DNA of 64,000 bases from Hyparrhenia diplandra (GCA_015847255.1 JADLZK010006498.1:1-64000); one strand, 5' to 3'; shown: positions 35,819 through 47,000, numbered from the stretch's first letter. Numbers and translations are program-made. The notes: generated from the sequence alone by a model not told the origin.

Positions 35819-37000
35819 CTCCCCGTCAATCACAACGTCCTGGAGAGGTTAAGATTGTAACTTGACAGTCAATTTTTTTCTGGAAGTGCTTTTTGTAAGC
35901 CGTCGGCTATCTGATCTGTCGTGCTGATGAATCTGATATCAAGAAGTTTGGCTGCAACCTGTTCTCTAACAAAATGATAATCAATCTCAATATGTTTTGT
36001 TCGTGCATGAAATACATGGTTAGTTGATAGGTACTTGGCACCGATATTGTCACACCACAGACAAGCAACTCGAGGATGTGGTATACCCAACTCATCTAGT
36101 AATTTCTACACCCACATAACTTCAGCTGTAGCATTTGCCAAAGATTTGTACTCAGCTTCTGTACTCTATCAGAAACAGTGACCTGTTTTCTAGCACACCA
36201 TGAAATTAAGTTGCAACCAAGAAACACGACAAAACCTCCTGTTGATCGCCTTTCATCTGGACATCCAGCCCAATCTGCATCTGAAAAGGCAGTAACTAAC
36301 AAAGAGTTAGACTTCCTAATTTTCATACCTAAGTTGATTGTACCTTGAACATATCTCAGGATACGTTTTACTGCTTCCCAATGGACTGTGGCTGGCGAGT
36401 GAAGAAACTGACACACTTTATTCACTGCAAATGACAAATCTGGCCGAGTGAGTGTGAGATATTGTAGTGCACCAACGACACTTCTATATCTTGTAGAATC
36501 CTCCACACCTAACCGTGTTCCACTGGTGATGGATAACTTTTCAATAGTCCACAACGATGTCTTCACAGGTTTACATAGCTGCATATTGACTCTCTTCAAA
36601 ATATCACCGACATACCTTTCCTGTGACAACAGCAACTCTCCATGTTTCCTTTGAACTTGTATGCCCATAAAGTAATGCAGTTGTTTAAGATCTTTGATTG
36701 CAAAGTCTTTCTCCAAATCACGAAGCAATGCATCCACCACTTCCTGTGAAGAGCTAGCCACTATGATGCCATCAACATAAACAAGCATATAAATTACATG
36801 ACGCCCCTTTCTGTAGAAGAACAAAGACATGTCAGCCTGGGAAGGAATAAACCCAAGACTTGTTAACTTGCTACAAAGTCGAGAGTGCCAAGCTTTCGGT
36901 GTCTGTTTCAATCCATACAAGACTTTATCAAACTTACACAAAAATGAGTTTTTTGTTTTTGTTTTAATGCCGATGACTCCAAACAAAAAATGAGGGGGAA
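35819..37000 (-). mobile_element. Ty1/copia pol fragment (RT and RNase H), 5'-truncated
   Basis: The minus strand encodes the second half of copia reverse transcriptase: KVLYGLKQTPKAWHSRL, LVYVDGIIVASS at the catalytic site, KDLKQLHYFMGIQV and ALQYLTLTRPDLSFAVN. RNase H follows with FSDADWAGCPDERRSTGGF, LWCDNIGAKYLSTNHVFHAR and HIEIDYHFV. The catalytic YVDD appears as YVDG. A frame break falls near 36170. Sequence upstream of the RT middle (protease, integrase) is missing, ending near 37000 next to repeat B'. Related to, but distinct from, the fragment at 26.3-26.9 kb. Confidence 0.9.
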
Positions 37001-37010
37001 GGAGACCTGG

Positions 37011-37137
37011 AAAAACTATTAGACACTCGCTTCAAAGGTCTCTATTCTCTGGAAGCTGACCGGTCACAACGGTGGTAAGTCATTCGCGAGTTCAAAAAGA
37101 AAACTCTAGTATGTCAATCGCTCACCGAGAACATAGC
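37011..37137 (+). repeat. Direct repeat B' (right copy)
   Basis: Second copy of the block at 33011, beginning about 10-25 bases after the truncated copia fragment ends. Confidence 0.85.
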
Positions 37138-37384
37138 CGGCCGACGACTCCACACCTTTCCCGGTTCATCAATTTCTATATGTACGTGCACGTAGCTGGC
37201 CGTGTGTGGTAAAAACACTGTGCACGTCGGGGCCAAATCATAGCCTTGTCACGCATCGTGTGTGAGCGTCGTCGTCGATCGTATCACGCCGGCGGCCGGA
37301 GATCTCCAGCAATTGAAGTCGTTGCTCTCCACTTGTTAGCTAGCTAGGTAGCCCAGCTTGTAAGGATGGCAACGGTTCGGGTGG

Positions 37385-37555
37385 AGTCTCCGTGCACCCA
37401 AAACCGAAACCCGAAATCGAAAACCAAAACCAAAACCAAAACCGAAACTAATTCGGGTGAAAATCCATCACCAAAACCAAACCCGCAGATAAACCGAAAC
37501 CCCAAACGGTTATCCGAAACCCGCGGATAACCCAAAAACCGAAACGGATACCCGT
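37385..37555. repeat. Degenerate CCAAAA/CCGAAA tandem repeat
   Basis: An imperfect 6-base periodicity (aaccaaaaccaaaaccgaaa and variants) passes into acccgcggataaccg-type units. This is a low-complexity repeat known from grass intergenic DNA. Confidence 0.7.
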
Positions 37556-38440
37556 GAGAGATATATATACACATATTCACATGTATAAACAAGAGACAAC
37601 AAATAATAAATATTTTCATGAGTCAACTTTGAATAAATTTAATAATCGAAGTAAATAAGTTATTATTAAAAAATCATATAGTTTGATAGCATGTAAACTA
37701 TATATTATGAAAATATTTCTCATATTGTGAATCTAACACATAAATTTATGTTGTTAGATTTTAAATTAATGGTAAAAATGAAAATATTTGACTACGCCAT
37801 GTAAAAAAATAGAGACAGCAGAAGCAAAGCTTTATATGGCAATTCAACATGTTGTACACTTTTTTAATAATGAAACTACGTACATTGTACCATATGTCAG
37901 GTCACGCTCCTAGGCCGTTGAACTGCATTCAATTGAGCCAGAAGCCCAGAAAGAACCGGAGAGCATATACATATACTTATTGTCGAGAGATGCTCACTAG
38001 AGGGTCCACCAATAATGATGCATGGAAATAATGAATTATATATGGTCTTATCATTATTTACTTGTCTTTTAGGGCATGTTTGGTATGCTTATATTGTATA
38101 AAAACTGCTTAGAGCATCTTCAAGAGTTTGCCAAATTTTACTTGGTAAATCTTGAGTTTTATCAACTTCTAAAAAGATATGTCAAGTAAAAAAAGTGTCC
38201 ATCTTCAACAGTTTAGAATTATTCATTTACCAAACTTAGATCTAACTGACTTCGGGAACCCCGAGAGAGAAATAAAATTATGTTATGTTCTTCCACCTCT
38301 TAAAAACTTACATAAGTAACCCTAAGATAGAAACAAAATTATGTTTTTGGCCTTCACCTCTTCTAAGATGGACGAATGTGCCGCACATACAAGCACGTAT
38401 ATATGCGCACGAGGAGGGGATGGATAGCAAGTTGAGAAAG
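37556..38440. other. AT-rich intergenic, no gene recognised
   Basis: No coding sequence. A segment near 38110-38240 (agagcatcttcaagagtttgcc...caacagttt...ttaccaaac) has the look of a decayed MITE, but no paired ends were established. Confidence 0.4.
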
Positions 38441-38445
38441 ATGTC

Positions 38446-38945
38446 AAGTTTTTTTTTTTTTTTTTTTTTGACAACAAACACATCATTCAATACTTTAACA
38501 GCAAGAAGCTGTGAGAACCATTACATCGTCAATGGTTATAAATTGGAGTGCTTCCAGAAATGGGCACTCTAGAGTATGGATAGGATTGACACATAATTTT
38601 GATAAATCATACGGGTGCGCATGTAGAGTGTAGGCTTTGTCTAGCTAGAAGATCAGCCATCTGATTGTCTTGCCTTCTAATGTTGTGGACTTTGATGCGT
38701 GTACCTACAAGGAGGGTGGTAACCACCTGAGTGTATGGTTTGATTTTTCCAATCCAGTGGATTGGACAGATCAGGCCCATGGATGTAGTTGACAAGCATT
38801 TGGTTGTCAATTAGAAGATGAGCATCTGTGATTTGCATCCTGTTTAAGACTGGCGCAACCAAAGCCAAAGCAGCTGATTTAGCCGACTGATGTAGCCTGT
38901 TGCATTGCTGCCTCAACGCAGAAGTTGAGAGGAGGAGCTAGATCT
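38446..38945 (-). mobile_element. LINE 3' fragment encoding RNase H, poly-A tailed
   Basis: The T-run at about 38450-38469 is the minus-strand poly-A tail. The minus strand encodes KSAALALVAPVLNRMQITDA, HLLIDNQMLVNYIHGPDLSN and, in the next frame, KVHNIRRQDNQMADLLARQ. These are typical of the RVT_3-type RNase H at the end of plant LINE ORF2 (DN and ADLLAR motifs). The frame shifts once near 38780. Confidence 0.8.
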
Positions 38946-39124
38946 GTATTAACAATAAAAATGCCAAGTCCTGCCCTTCTTGGCCCCGAGTTGATTTAGC
39001 AAACTGTTGGAGTACAATTTCATGTTTTGCCAATTTTTAAGGATGATAAGTTCGTCTAGCAAACTATTAACGTACTCACCTATGATTCTTTTAAATGCAT
39101 TATTTAGTCCAAAAATCTCAAGTA

Positions 39125-39360
39125 CTCCCTCCGTCCTAAAAAGAGTATCGTTTTAGTTTTTTCGACACCATTTTGACTATTTGTCTTATTCAAAAAATTA
39201 TGTAAATTATAAAATAAATAAATCATTAGTAAAGTATCTCTAGTGAAAAAAAAGTCAAAACAAAATAAATAATATTTGTGCAAAAATTTTGAATAAGACG
39301 AATGGTCAAACAAGATGGTGAAAAACCTAAATCCAACACTCTTTTTTAGGACGGAGGGAG
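39125..39360. mobile_element. Stowaway-type MITE, 236 bp
   Basis: The left end CTCCCTCCGTCCTAAAAAGAG and the reverse-complemented right end CTCCCTCCGTCCTAAAAAAGAG are almost perfect inverted copies. The left flank is TA and the right flank TG, so one TSD base has changed. The TIRs are those of the Tc1/mariner Stowaway group. Confidence 0.9.
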
Positions 39361-40439
39361 TGCTTGTCAATCCCGATTATATAACAATCAAGGGTGTATA
39401 AAGACATATGTGCCCAGTACCAATATACCGGATTGGGAGCCCGCAAAGGGGTACACTACGATGCCAGCGCATCCGCTATCGCAGTCGGCATCCGTCAAAT
39501 ACCCACGGGTTTTGGCCTCCGGTAATGGACGGGACGGGTCCCATCTTTCGGTGTTCTTTGCTCGTCGCCCTCCTTCTTGGTGCAGTCCATCAGCTCCGAG
39601 CGGGTGTGACTCGACGCGTGGCAGATGAGAGCGGCCCGACGACGCCCCGAGCAGAAGAGCATGGCGGGCGAGCTCGCGGCCATGGTGCCCGCTCGACGAG
39701 ATGGCCGGGCGATAAGACACAGCGACGCGGGAGCAAGAGCAAAGCGTCGTCGTGCAATCCTTGTGCTCGCGCTTGCCGCCTCTGTGCACCCGGCCAGCCG
39801 ACGGAGCCTCGCCCGACATGCACTCGCCGCCACGCGGTGACAAAGCACCCGTCCGCGCTAAGCGGCTCGACGACCAAAGGAGCCCGCGACCGCGATGGCG
39901 GGGCAGGGTAGCGCGGCAAACCGCCAAATGGCCGCGTGCCTCGGTCGTTGATTGTCCCTGGTGGTTGATGCGTGCAAGCTTCTTCGAAAAGGGAAGGAAG
40001 TATGAAGGGCTCGCCGTCGGTAGTGGGAGGGAGAGCTAGGTGGGAACAATGGTGAGAGAAGGGAAGGTGGGGTGGGGGAAAAAATAAAATAGAGTATGAT
40101 GTGTGGGGCTTACTGAGTGGATGAGATATAAAAGTTGGATGAGCGTGAAAAAAAATGGTATAGAGTAGAGAATTATAAAAATTGAGACGGATATTTTGTT
40201 TAGAGGATGGATTTAAAGGACGATGAGCACTCAGGCAAGCCGCGGCAAGACTACTGTCCCATCCGCCCGCGAGTTTCGCGTGGCTAGTACGTACAGTACA
40301 GTTGTACTCACTTTTTGTCTCCCCAAAAACTCTCGTCGTAAACTCCACCCGCCGGCCATGCATGGATTCTCTTCGCGCAAGCGAATGTCATTTTTTATGG
40401 GTGTGCGAGGGACGACAAGGGAGGCAAGACAAATCATGC
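39361..40439. other. GC-rich block of unknown origin
   Basis: 39.40-40.05 kb is GC-rich and open in several frames on both strands (179 and 257 codons minus, 167 plus). Read on the minus strand, 40.05-39.9 kb looks like a CT-rich leader. No domain is recognised. It could be captured gene sequence in an unidentified element or an old gene remnant. Confidence 0.35.
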
Positions 40440-40762
40440 TCTAGCCTCTAGCTATGCTTTGCCGTACATGCACACGACGGGGGTTGATTCCATCAGCAGC
40501 GCGAGCACTACACACACGTTGCTACTGATGCCCAGTGACAGTGCTGGTACATTTACTGCTACAGATTTCAGTAAGCAGTCGTCCTCCTGCCTGTAATACT
40601 AATACGTAGTGACTAGTATAGTAGCGGGCGCCGCGCTGACAACGTGGTCGCTGGCGAGGCCGCGTGCGTGAGGGGACGGTGCTTCGGCCTCACACCACGG
40701 CCAACGGCGCCCGCTTTATTTGCCCGGCGTCCGCCCCTTCCTCTTTACACCCGAGCGCCGCT

Positions 40763-40770
40763 GCTATATT
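40763..40770 (+). promoter_or_regulatory. Weak TATA-like motif upstream of the MYB gene
   Basis: gctatatt about 235 bases before the ATG lies in a GC-rich promoter region. It is the only TATA-like candidate close to the start codon. Confidence 0.35.
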
Positions 40771-40999
40771 ACGGGCGAGCGTGGCGCAAGCCAGCAGCAC
40801 ATACACGGCGAGCGTGCGTCAGGGTCACCCGGTCCGCACGCGCGCACAGGCACACCAACTCCTCCCTTGGACGCACGCGACGACCGGCTGCTAACCGAGC
40901 GCAGTGGCCAGTGGGAGTGCGCGAGTGAGAGTTGGCAACAGCAGCAGCGCGTGCGCCACCGGCCGGAGAGGGGAGCCGCTGACCGGCCGGCTGCGCGCC

Positions 41000-43900
41000 A
41001 TGGGGAGGGCGCCGTGCTGCGAGAAGGTGGGGCTCAAGCGAGGGAGGTGGACGGCGGAGGAGGACCAGATACTCGGCAACTACATTGCTGAGCACGGCGA
41101 GGGATCCTGGAGGTCGCTGCCCAAGAATGCAGGTATGTAACCATTTGCAAGCGCTAGACACGAGTACTATTAGGCGTCACGCATCATTATCTTTCTTGCA
41201 CCTCGATACGATCCATGTTGTTCGTCGTCCTCTTGCCGCTGCACCTTGTTAATTCCTTTCTGCTGTTGGTACGGTGTATGTGCAGGGCTGCTCCGGTGCG
41301 GCAAGAGCTGCCGGCTGCGGTGGATCAACTACCTCCGGGCGGACGTCAAGAGGGGCAACATCTCCAAGGAGGAAGAGGACATCATCGTTAAGCTCCACGC
41401 CACCCTCGGCAACAGGTAACTAATGCGCCCTAATCGATCATCAACACTGAGAACGAGTGTGCATCCGACTAAAAAAAGACTACTAGTATAAAGCACCTTC
41501 ATACACACAAGGGAATCGGATGCACGCCACGTATGCCAAGTCCCATAAATATACTCCATGGCTCGTACTTGCTACTTGCTTCCTCTCTTGCCAAAAAGTA
41601 TGAAAATCTCGTTTCTTGAATCGGTAAAGTCAAACAACATCAACTCTGATCAAATATGTCTAAAAAGCACTTGATACTTATGATGGTGCATACTAAATAT
41701 TGTATATTAGATTAATTATGAAATATGTTTTATAGTTAACCTACTTAAGCATATAAAATATATAAATATTTATACCATTTTATATAAATGTAATTAAATT
41801 TATGCTAGACGCTCCCTGATTTTTTGTACTAAGAGCAAGTATTATAAGGGGCTGTAAGCCAACTAAATGCTTGAGGTGGAGGGAGAGAAGGGAGGAGAGA
41901 GAGAGGGAGAAGCGGGCTGTAAAAGCTTACGGCCGGCTTGGGCACAATAAACAAGACTATCACGTGAGAGAGACGGGTGTGCCATATGTTAACCGTGAAG
42001 AACTAACCATTGTACGGTGGGCTGTAAGAAGGCATGTAAGGACCTTACAGCCGGGTTCTTCGGCTGTATTATAATAATTTCTTAGAAAACGACCTCAGGA
42101 GGAAGAGTCAACACCGACAACCTCATAATGCTCCGCTCAAATCTCGTTTCCATACGTAGAGTATCGAGTAGTATAGTGACCAGTGGCTGCTCCGTATGCG
42201 CTTTCGGTAAAACCTTATAATTGCAGTTGTTGCTCCGATGGGTTGAGAACTTGAGACATGATACACGTAGTATACAGTATACTAGAAGTAGACACACACA
42301 CACACACTTCTGGAAAAGGGGTGTAGCAATAGTAGGCTAAGCAAGGCTGCATGCATGGCTCTCTCCTCTATATATGTATGCCTGGCATAATCCTGCCAGC
42401 AGTTTTCGAAAAAAAAGAAGCTGCATGGCTTAAAACAACGGCCGAAATTGGCCATCCTCTAGTAAGTGCACTTCGCACGAGCCTGACGGCCTTAGGCCTT
42501 GTCTAGTTACAAGTAAAATTGAAAAAAATATTAGAATTCAAACTCCTGTAACATTTTTATTTGTATTTGGTAAATATTGCTTCATGATTTATAACTAAAC
42601 TGCAACTAATTTTTTTATCTATATTTACGATTTCATATATTTATCCCTAGCTAGATTGATATGATGGAGAGAGTGAAAAGAACTTGCAAACTTTGAGAGA
42701 CTAAACAAGACCTTACAGTACACAAATGCTCATATGTGCACGTTGGCTCTGGCACGCTCACTCTACAGTACCCTGACTCTGTCGGTCGTCCTTGTCACTG
42801 GCTCACTGCATCTGTCGCTGTCTCGCTGGAGTTGCCCGTACGTGTGGCAGAAGCCTGCGTGTGAATTTTACTGTAGAGCAGTCAGCACGATGGCAAATAA
42901 TGGCATGCCTGATGCCCCTGATGCCCGCCAGAGTGCGTGGCTTATAATGTGGTAAGGACTAAAAACAAATTATTAAATCTATACTACGTATAACCTGCTA
43001 ATCGGTCGTCGTCGTTAAACCTCTCAAGATCGAAAAGCAGCGGCACGAGGAAATGCTCCATCTAGCTAGGCACTTTCTCGTGTTCAAAGATGAATAGATC
43101 AAAATCAAAGAAGATTTTGGAAAGCAACTATTAACCAGTCCTGTGATAGTATCATGCATGCACATATCCATATACTCCTTCCATATTATCTTAATTAAAT
43201 TTGCAGTAAAATATTTCTAGTATTATATTTTTTAAAATGGATCAAATAAATATGTTATTATTTTTATAACCAAGTGCATTTGTTTCTCGGACTAATCAAA
43301 GGAGTACACTTCGCACAGTGTCTTGTCCCTGTAGCGGCCTAGTGATCGACGTATTGTCCTGCCTACACTCATGGTCTTGCGAGAGCAGTGCCGCCATACA
43401 CTCATCACCAAAACTTTGTCCCGGCGAAAGCTTGATTAGCTGCTGCTGATAGTGAGAGGCGAGGACCACAATACGACAGTTTGGGCCAACACTCTTTAAC
43501 TCGAGAGAGCGAAGTCGCATGGCAGAGACAGAGACGGGTCACGGTCTTCTTGAGGCGCACACAGGAGCTTTTCCGGCCATCTCCATGACGCCGTACGTCC
43601 GCGTCCGTTCCGTTGATCTGTCCCTCGCACCCCGGCCCACCCCGGCCCGGTACTGTGCAAAGGCGTACTTTGGATGGATAGCTTCCGGCCCGCGCCGTCG
43701 GCTTCCTAGAGCTGCAGCTGGTCCCGTGGGATTAATGCATGGCAGGACCACGGTGGCCGTAATGATGCCCGGCCGGCATTTACGTTGAGTCGTTGACACT
43801 GCTGACGGTGAGAGTGATCGCAGCCGTGGACGGCGAGATCTAGGTCCCGTTTTGGACAGTATATGCAGCTTTCAGCCTGCGCTACCTAGCTTAATTAGCT

Positions 43901-44923
43901 CACGATTGATGATCCATCGGCCTTCGATGGCAAATGACATATATACATTAGCGCCATGAACACACTGGCACATGATTACTACGGCCTAGGCACAGGCATC
44001 ATTAAGTAATTACTAGTTGAAAAAAAACGCTAGCGTGGTGGTAGTGGCTGGTATTGTGACATGACATTGCCAACGTTGTCCTGCAACTGCAACAACTTTA
44101 AGGAGAGTACTACTATTACTAGTACTCCTATATAGAGTACTCCGTACGTAGTAGTATGTTACTAGTAGTAACACGTAGGTTAAGAATTGAAGCACGATGG
44201 CACTTTATAGCCAACCAGTGAAATGCAAGCATGTCACCATCATACCTCTCCTATGCCTGCAGGTGGTCCCTGATCGCCAGCCACCTCTCCGGCCGAACAG
44301 ACAACGAGATCAAGAACTACTGGAACTCGCACCTCAGCCGGCAGATCCACACGTACCGCCGGAAATACACCGCCGAGCCGGACAACACCATCACCATCGA
44401 CATGAGCAAGCTGCATAGCGCCGACAAGCGGGCTGGCGGCCGGACCCCGGGCCGGTCACCGAGGAGCGCCACCTCCACCACCAGCAGCCGAAAGAACACG
44501 GGTAAGCAGCCGGACCCTGAGCCTGAACCGGAGTCCGGCAACGCGAAAGGCGCGTCTAGCCCGGCCACCGCCGCGACGTCGAGCCCGCGGCACAGCGACG
44601 GGGCGCGAAGCGCCGTGGTGGATCCGGATCCAAACCAGCCCAACAGCAACAGCGGAAGCACGGCCGAGGTGGCCTGCAGCGAGGAGGCGACCGGGCCGTG
44701 GGTGCTGGACACGATAGAACTCGGGGACCTCTGGCAGGCCGATAGCGAGATAGACGCCCTCATGTCTATCGGGCCCGGCCACGATTCGGTTACCCAAGGA
44801 TTTCAGGAGGTCGGTGGTCAGGCCCAGGTGGACGACCTGTTGGACATGGACTGGGATGGCTTGGCGGCCCATCTATGGGGAGAGCCGGAGCAGATCGGCC
44901 AGACCGCGCAGCTGCAGCCATAG
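41000..44923 (+). CDS. R2R3-MYB transcription factor, maize P1 / sorghum Y1 type
   Basis: Three exons: 41000-41132, 41286-41415 and 44263-44923, all GT-AG, total 307 residues. The phases (1, then 2) are those of the classic R2R3-MYB gene. R2 begins MGRAPCCEKVGLKRGRWTAE and contains SWRSLPKNAGLLRCGKSCRL. R3 contains KRGNISKEEEDIIVKLHATL, then NRWSLIASHLSGRTDNEIKN. The linker after R3, SRQIHTYRRKYTAEPDNT, and the GGRTPGR motif are hallmarks of the P1/Y1 flavonoid group (subgroup 7-like). The bHLH-interaction signature of C1-type MYBs is absent. The acidic C-terminus (VDDLLDMDWDGLAAHLWGEP) is the presumed activation region. P1/Y1 proteins activate chalcone synthase, CHI and DFR-type genes for phlobaphenes, 3-deoxyflavonoids or flavonols in the nucleus. 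Oddities: Ser where most plant R2R3 proteins have Pro (LPGRTDNE), and an end soon after HLWGEPEQ, shorter than maize P1 as I recall it. Intron 2 is 2.85 kb and holds several MITE-like elements. The frame is intact throughout. The exact paralog (P1, P2, Y1, Y2) cannot be told here. Confidence 0.92.
41830..42090. mobile_element. Possible MITE in MYB intron 2
   Basis: The left end taagagcaagtattataagg and the reverse-complemented right end taagaaattattataatac are imperfect inverted copies. Each is followed inward by a gctgtaa/cagcc motif. No convincing TSD was found. Confidence 0.4.
42495..42712. mobile_element. hAT-type MITE in MYB intron 2
   Basis: The left end ggccttgtctagtt and the reverse-complemented right end ggtcttgtttagtc match the common grass hAT MITE terminus GGCCTTGTTTAGTTC. 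A clean 8-bp TSD is not visible. Confidence 0.65.
43175..43304. mobile_element. Possible short Stowaway MITE in MYB intron 2
   Basis: The segment is flanked by TA on both sides and begins CTCCTTCC and ends in the inverted AAAGGAG. The inverted match is short (6-7 bases) and the inside is AT-rich, as in Stowaway elements. Confidence 0.45.
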
Positions 44924-44999
44924 TACCGTCACTGCAGTACTGTATAAAATATCATCGTTATTATCCACATTGTCTTCATGTATTAACTATTTTCTCTTA

Positions 45000-45232
45000 G
45001 GGCTTGTTTAGTTCATGGGTGTAAGGTTTTTGAATGTTACTATAGCACATGTCTTACTGTGCAATTAGTGTCTAATTATGGACTAATTATGCTTAAAAGA
45101 TTGGTCTCGTAAAAATAATATAAACTATGCAATTAATAATTAATAATTTCTATCTATTTAATGCTCCATGCATGTGTCTACACATTCTATGGGATAGGGT
45201 GTAAAGTTTCTGGGTGGGAACTAAACAGGGTC
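45000..45232. mobile_element. hAT-type MITE just downstream of the MYB stop
   Basis: The left end gggcttgtttagttc and the reverse-complemented right end gaccctgtttagttcc form the typical grass hAT MITE terminus. Internal taattatggactaattatg is characteristic of this family. It begins 77 bases after the stop codon, so it likely lies in or at the end of the MYB 3' UTR. A degraded ctctta repeat on both sides may be the TSD remnant. Confidence 0.8.
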
Positions 45233-45235
45233 AAA

Positions 45236-45770
45236 GCTCTTAGAAAGTCTTCTAAATTAGCATAAATGACACTGATTTCTCTATCACGACTAGCTTGGTG
45301 CATAACCTTGTCACCATCACCCTCCAACACTTCATGCTCATTGTCTGAACATTGATCATCTTGATGCACTTGATGCTCTATTTCATTCACTTCATACATA
45401 TCTCTATATTCAAACATCTACACGTGACCCACCAAGCTTTTTCCCAAGGAGGTGTCCTGCAAATAAAAAAAAAAAAAAATCTTCTGTGTCCATATCGTGA
45501 GAATGAAGGGTCATCTTGTACCACAATGACACATTGTTGATGGATTCGAAATGTTCATCATCGTTAATATTCGCGGACTTGCCCACTTGATGGTACAAGT
45601 CACAACGTAGAAGAACTATCATAATAAAACTTTCTAGGTAGGAGTTATATTGCAACTCAATAACGTCTCTAAGGACACCATAAAATTCTACTGATTTGCC
45701 TCCATGTGTGGTGCCAGTCATAGGTAGTTCAAGCCTATTTGGTACCGCAATATAGGAAATAACAAATTAG
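45236..45770 (-). pseudogene. CACTA (En/Spm) transposase C-terminal fragment
   Basis: The minus strand encodes VEFYGVLRDVIELQYNSYLE, LLRCDLYHQVGKSANINDDE, INNVSLWYK and, after a frame change at a 14-base A-run (T on minus, near 45465-45478), VFEYRDMYEVNEIEHQ. YGVL.DIIEL.Y and L.RCDW are typical of the C-terminal (DUF4216-like) part of plant CACTA transposases. CACTA end motifs were not found, so it is a fragment. The hAT MITE abuts its low-coordinate end. Confidence 0.7.
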
Positions 45771-46335
45771 CATCCAGAGCTTACACTTGTCTCATCCTCT
45801 CCCTCTTCCTCGTCGGATCAAGTCACTCACTTTTATCACTACCTCATGAGAGGTCAAAGTCAAACATCATCGCTTCTATGCATCGGCCTTGTACTTGTAC
45901 CATTCATCATTGACCTCGATGTACCCCTTGTTCTCTAGCTCGATGCACAGTCAATCCTGAAGCTTCGATAAGCTCAACTTTACATCATAGAACGCCTTTA
46001 CTAGGACGTAGAGCCATGTGAACTCCTCCCTTGATCACGACACCAACTCTAGTTTGCTTCCCTTTAGGGCCTGGTAGGTTGGCAGTGGAGCTTTCGTCTC
46101 TTGAGCTAGGATCCATCAATAAACATCTTTTCCCGACAACCGATTCTTCACCCTTGTCGTTTTTCTCGCCGCTACATAGGCGGACGCTCTATCTCCTTCC
46201 TTCCTCTAGCGCACGTATATAATGGTGCATCCGATCAGACATTTGCCTTTATCTTGATGGTGCACCTCCTCAACGGCCTGTAGTCGTTGCCGTGGACTCC
46301 ACGCTTCTCGCAACCCTATGTGTCGTAGGCTTTAC
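45771..46335. other. Unassigned sequence, possibly part of the CACTA remnant
   Basis: A minus-strand coding-like stretch (region 45.85-46.05 kb) with no recognised motif. It may extend the CACTA fragment. The Tat element inserted at its end. Confidence 0.3.
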
Positions 46336-46340
46336 TGAAG
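46336..46340. repeat. Target-site duplication (left) of the Tat element
   Basis: tgaag directly before the left LTR is repeated exactly at 59270-59274. Confidence 0.95.
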
Positions 46341-47000
46341 TGTTGGGCTTGGGGCTCTCAACACGGGGAAGACCTCATTTCCAGGCGGTGCCCCGAGGGA
46401 GATAGCTAGGGGTGACGTGTGTTGGGGCTAGTGATAACGGCGATGAATTGCTCATTATGGAATTTTCCAACCATCCTCCTCTTTTAGGGGAGGACTCCTC
46501 CCTATTTATAGTTTCACATTTGCCCGGATACGAGATTACATTCTTGCCCTCTAATACCCTCGGCATATTCCCTCATATTTACACGCCGCTTGGGCCTTTT
46601 GTGTACTCTCATGTTCCGGCACCGCCTCTCTCAGCTGGGCCGTTTGTCGGCTTCGGCCCCACGATCGGGGACCTCCGCGAGCTTCACGGTGGTGGTCGCT
46701 GGGGACCCGTGCGGCCTTGGCACATCGGTCGGCCCCGCCCGGCACTAGGGGAAAAACGGGCGGAGACAGGGACCTCCGCGATCGCCGTGAGGCTGGGAAG
46801 CCTCATCTCCGGGCGCGAGGCGCCATCAAGTGGAGATGGGGGAGGGTCTCCGCCTGCCCTCGTAGCGGAGGTCCGGGAGCCACCGATTCACCTGAAAAAG
46901 GAACATCAACATAAGCTCGAACATCAGTACAGACCTCGGTGCGTGCCTCGGGCGACCGCGAACACCTCCGCTCGTACCGCCCGTGGTCCGTGTCCCAACA
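46341..47000 (-). repeat. 3' LTR of the Tat Ty3/gypsy element
   Basis: 660 bp, from tgttgggcttggggc to cgtgtcccaaca, with inverted TGTTGGG/CCCAACA ends. Compared with the other LTR it has about 50 extra bases (about 46661-46710, near atcggggacctccgcgagc) plus scattered substitutions and one-base indels. Confidence 0.95.
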
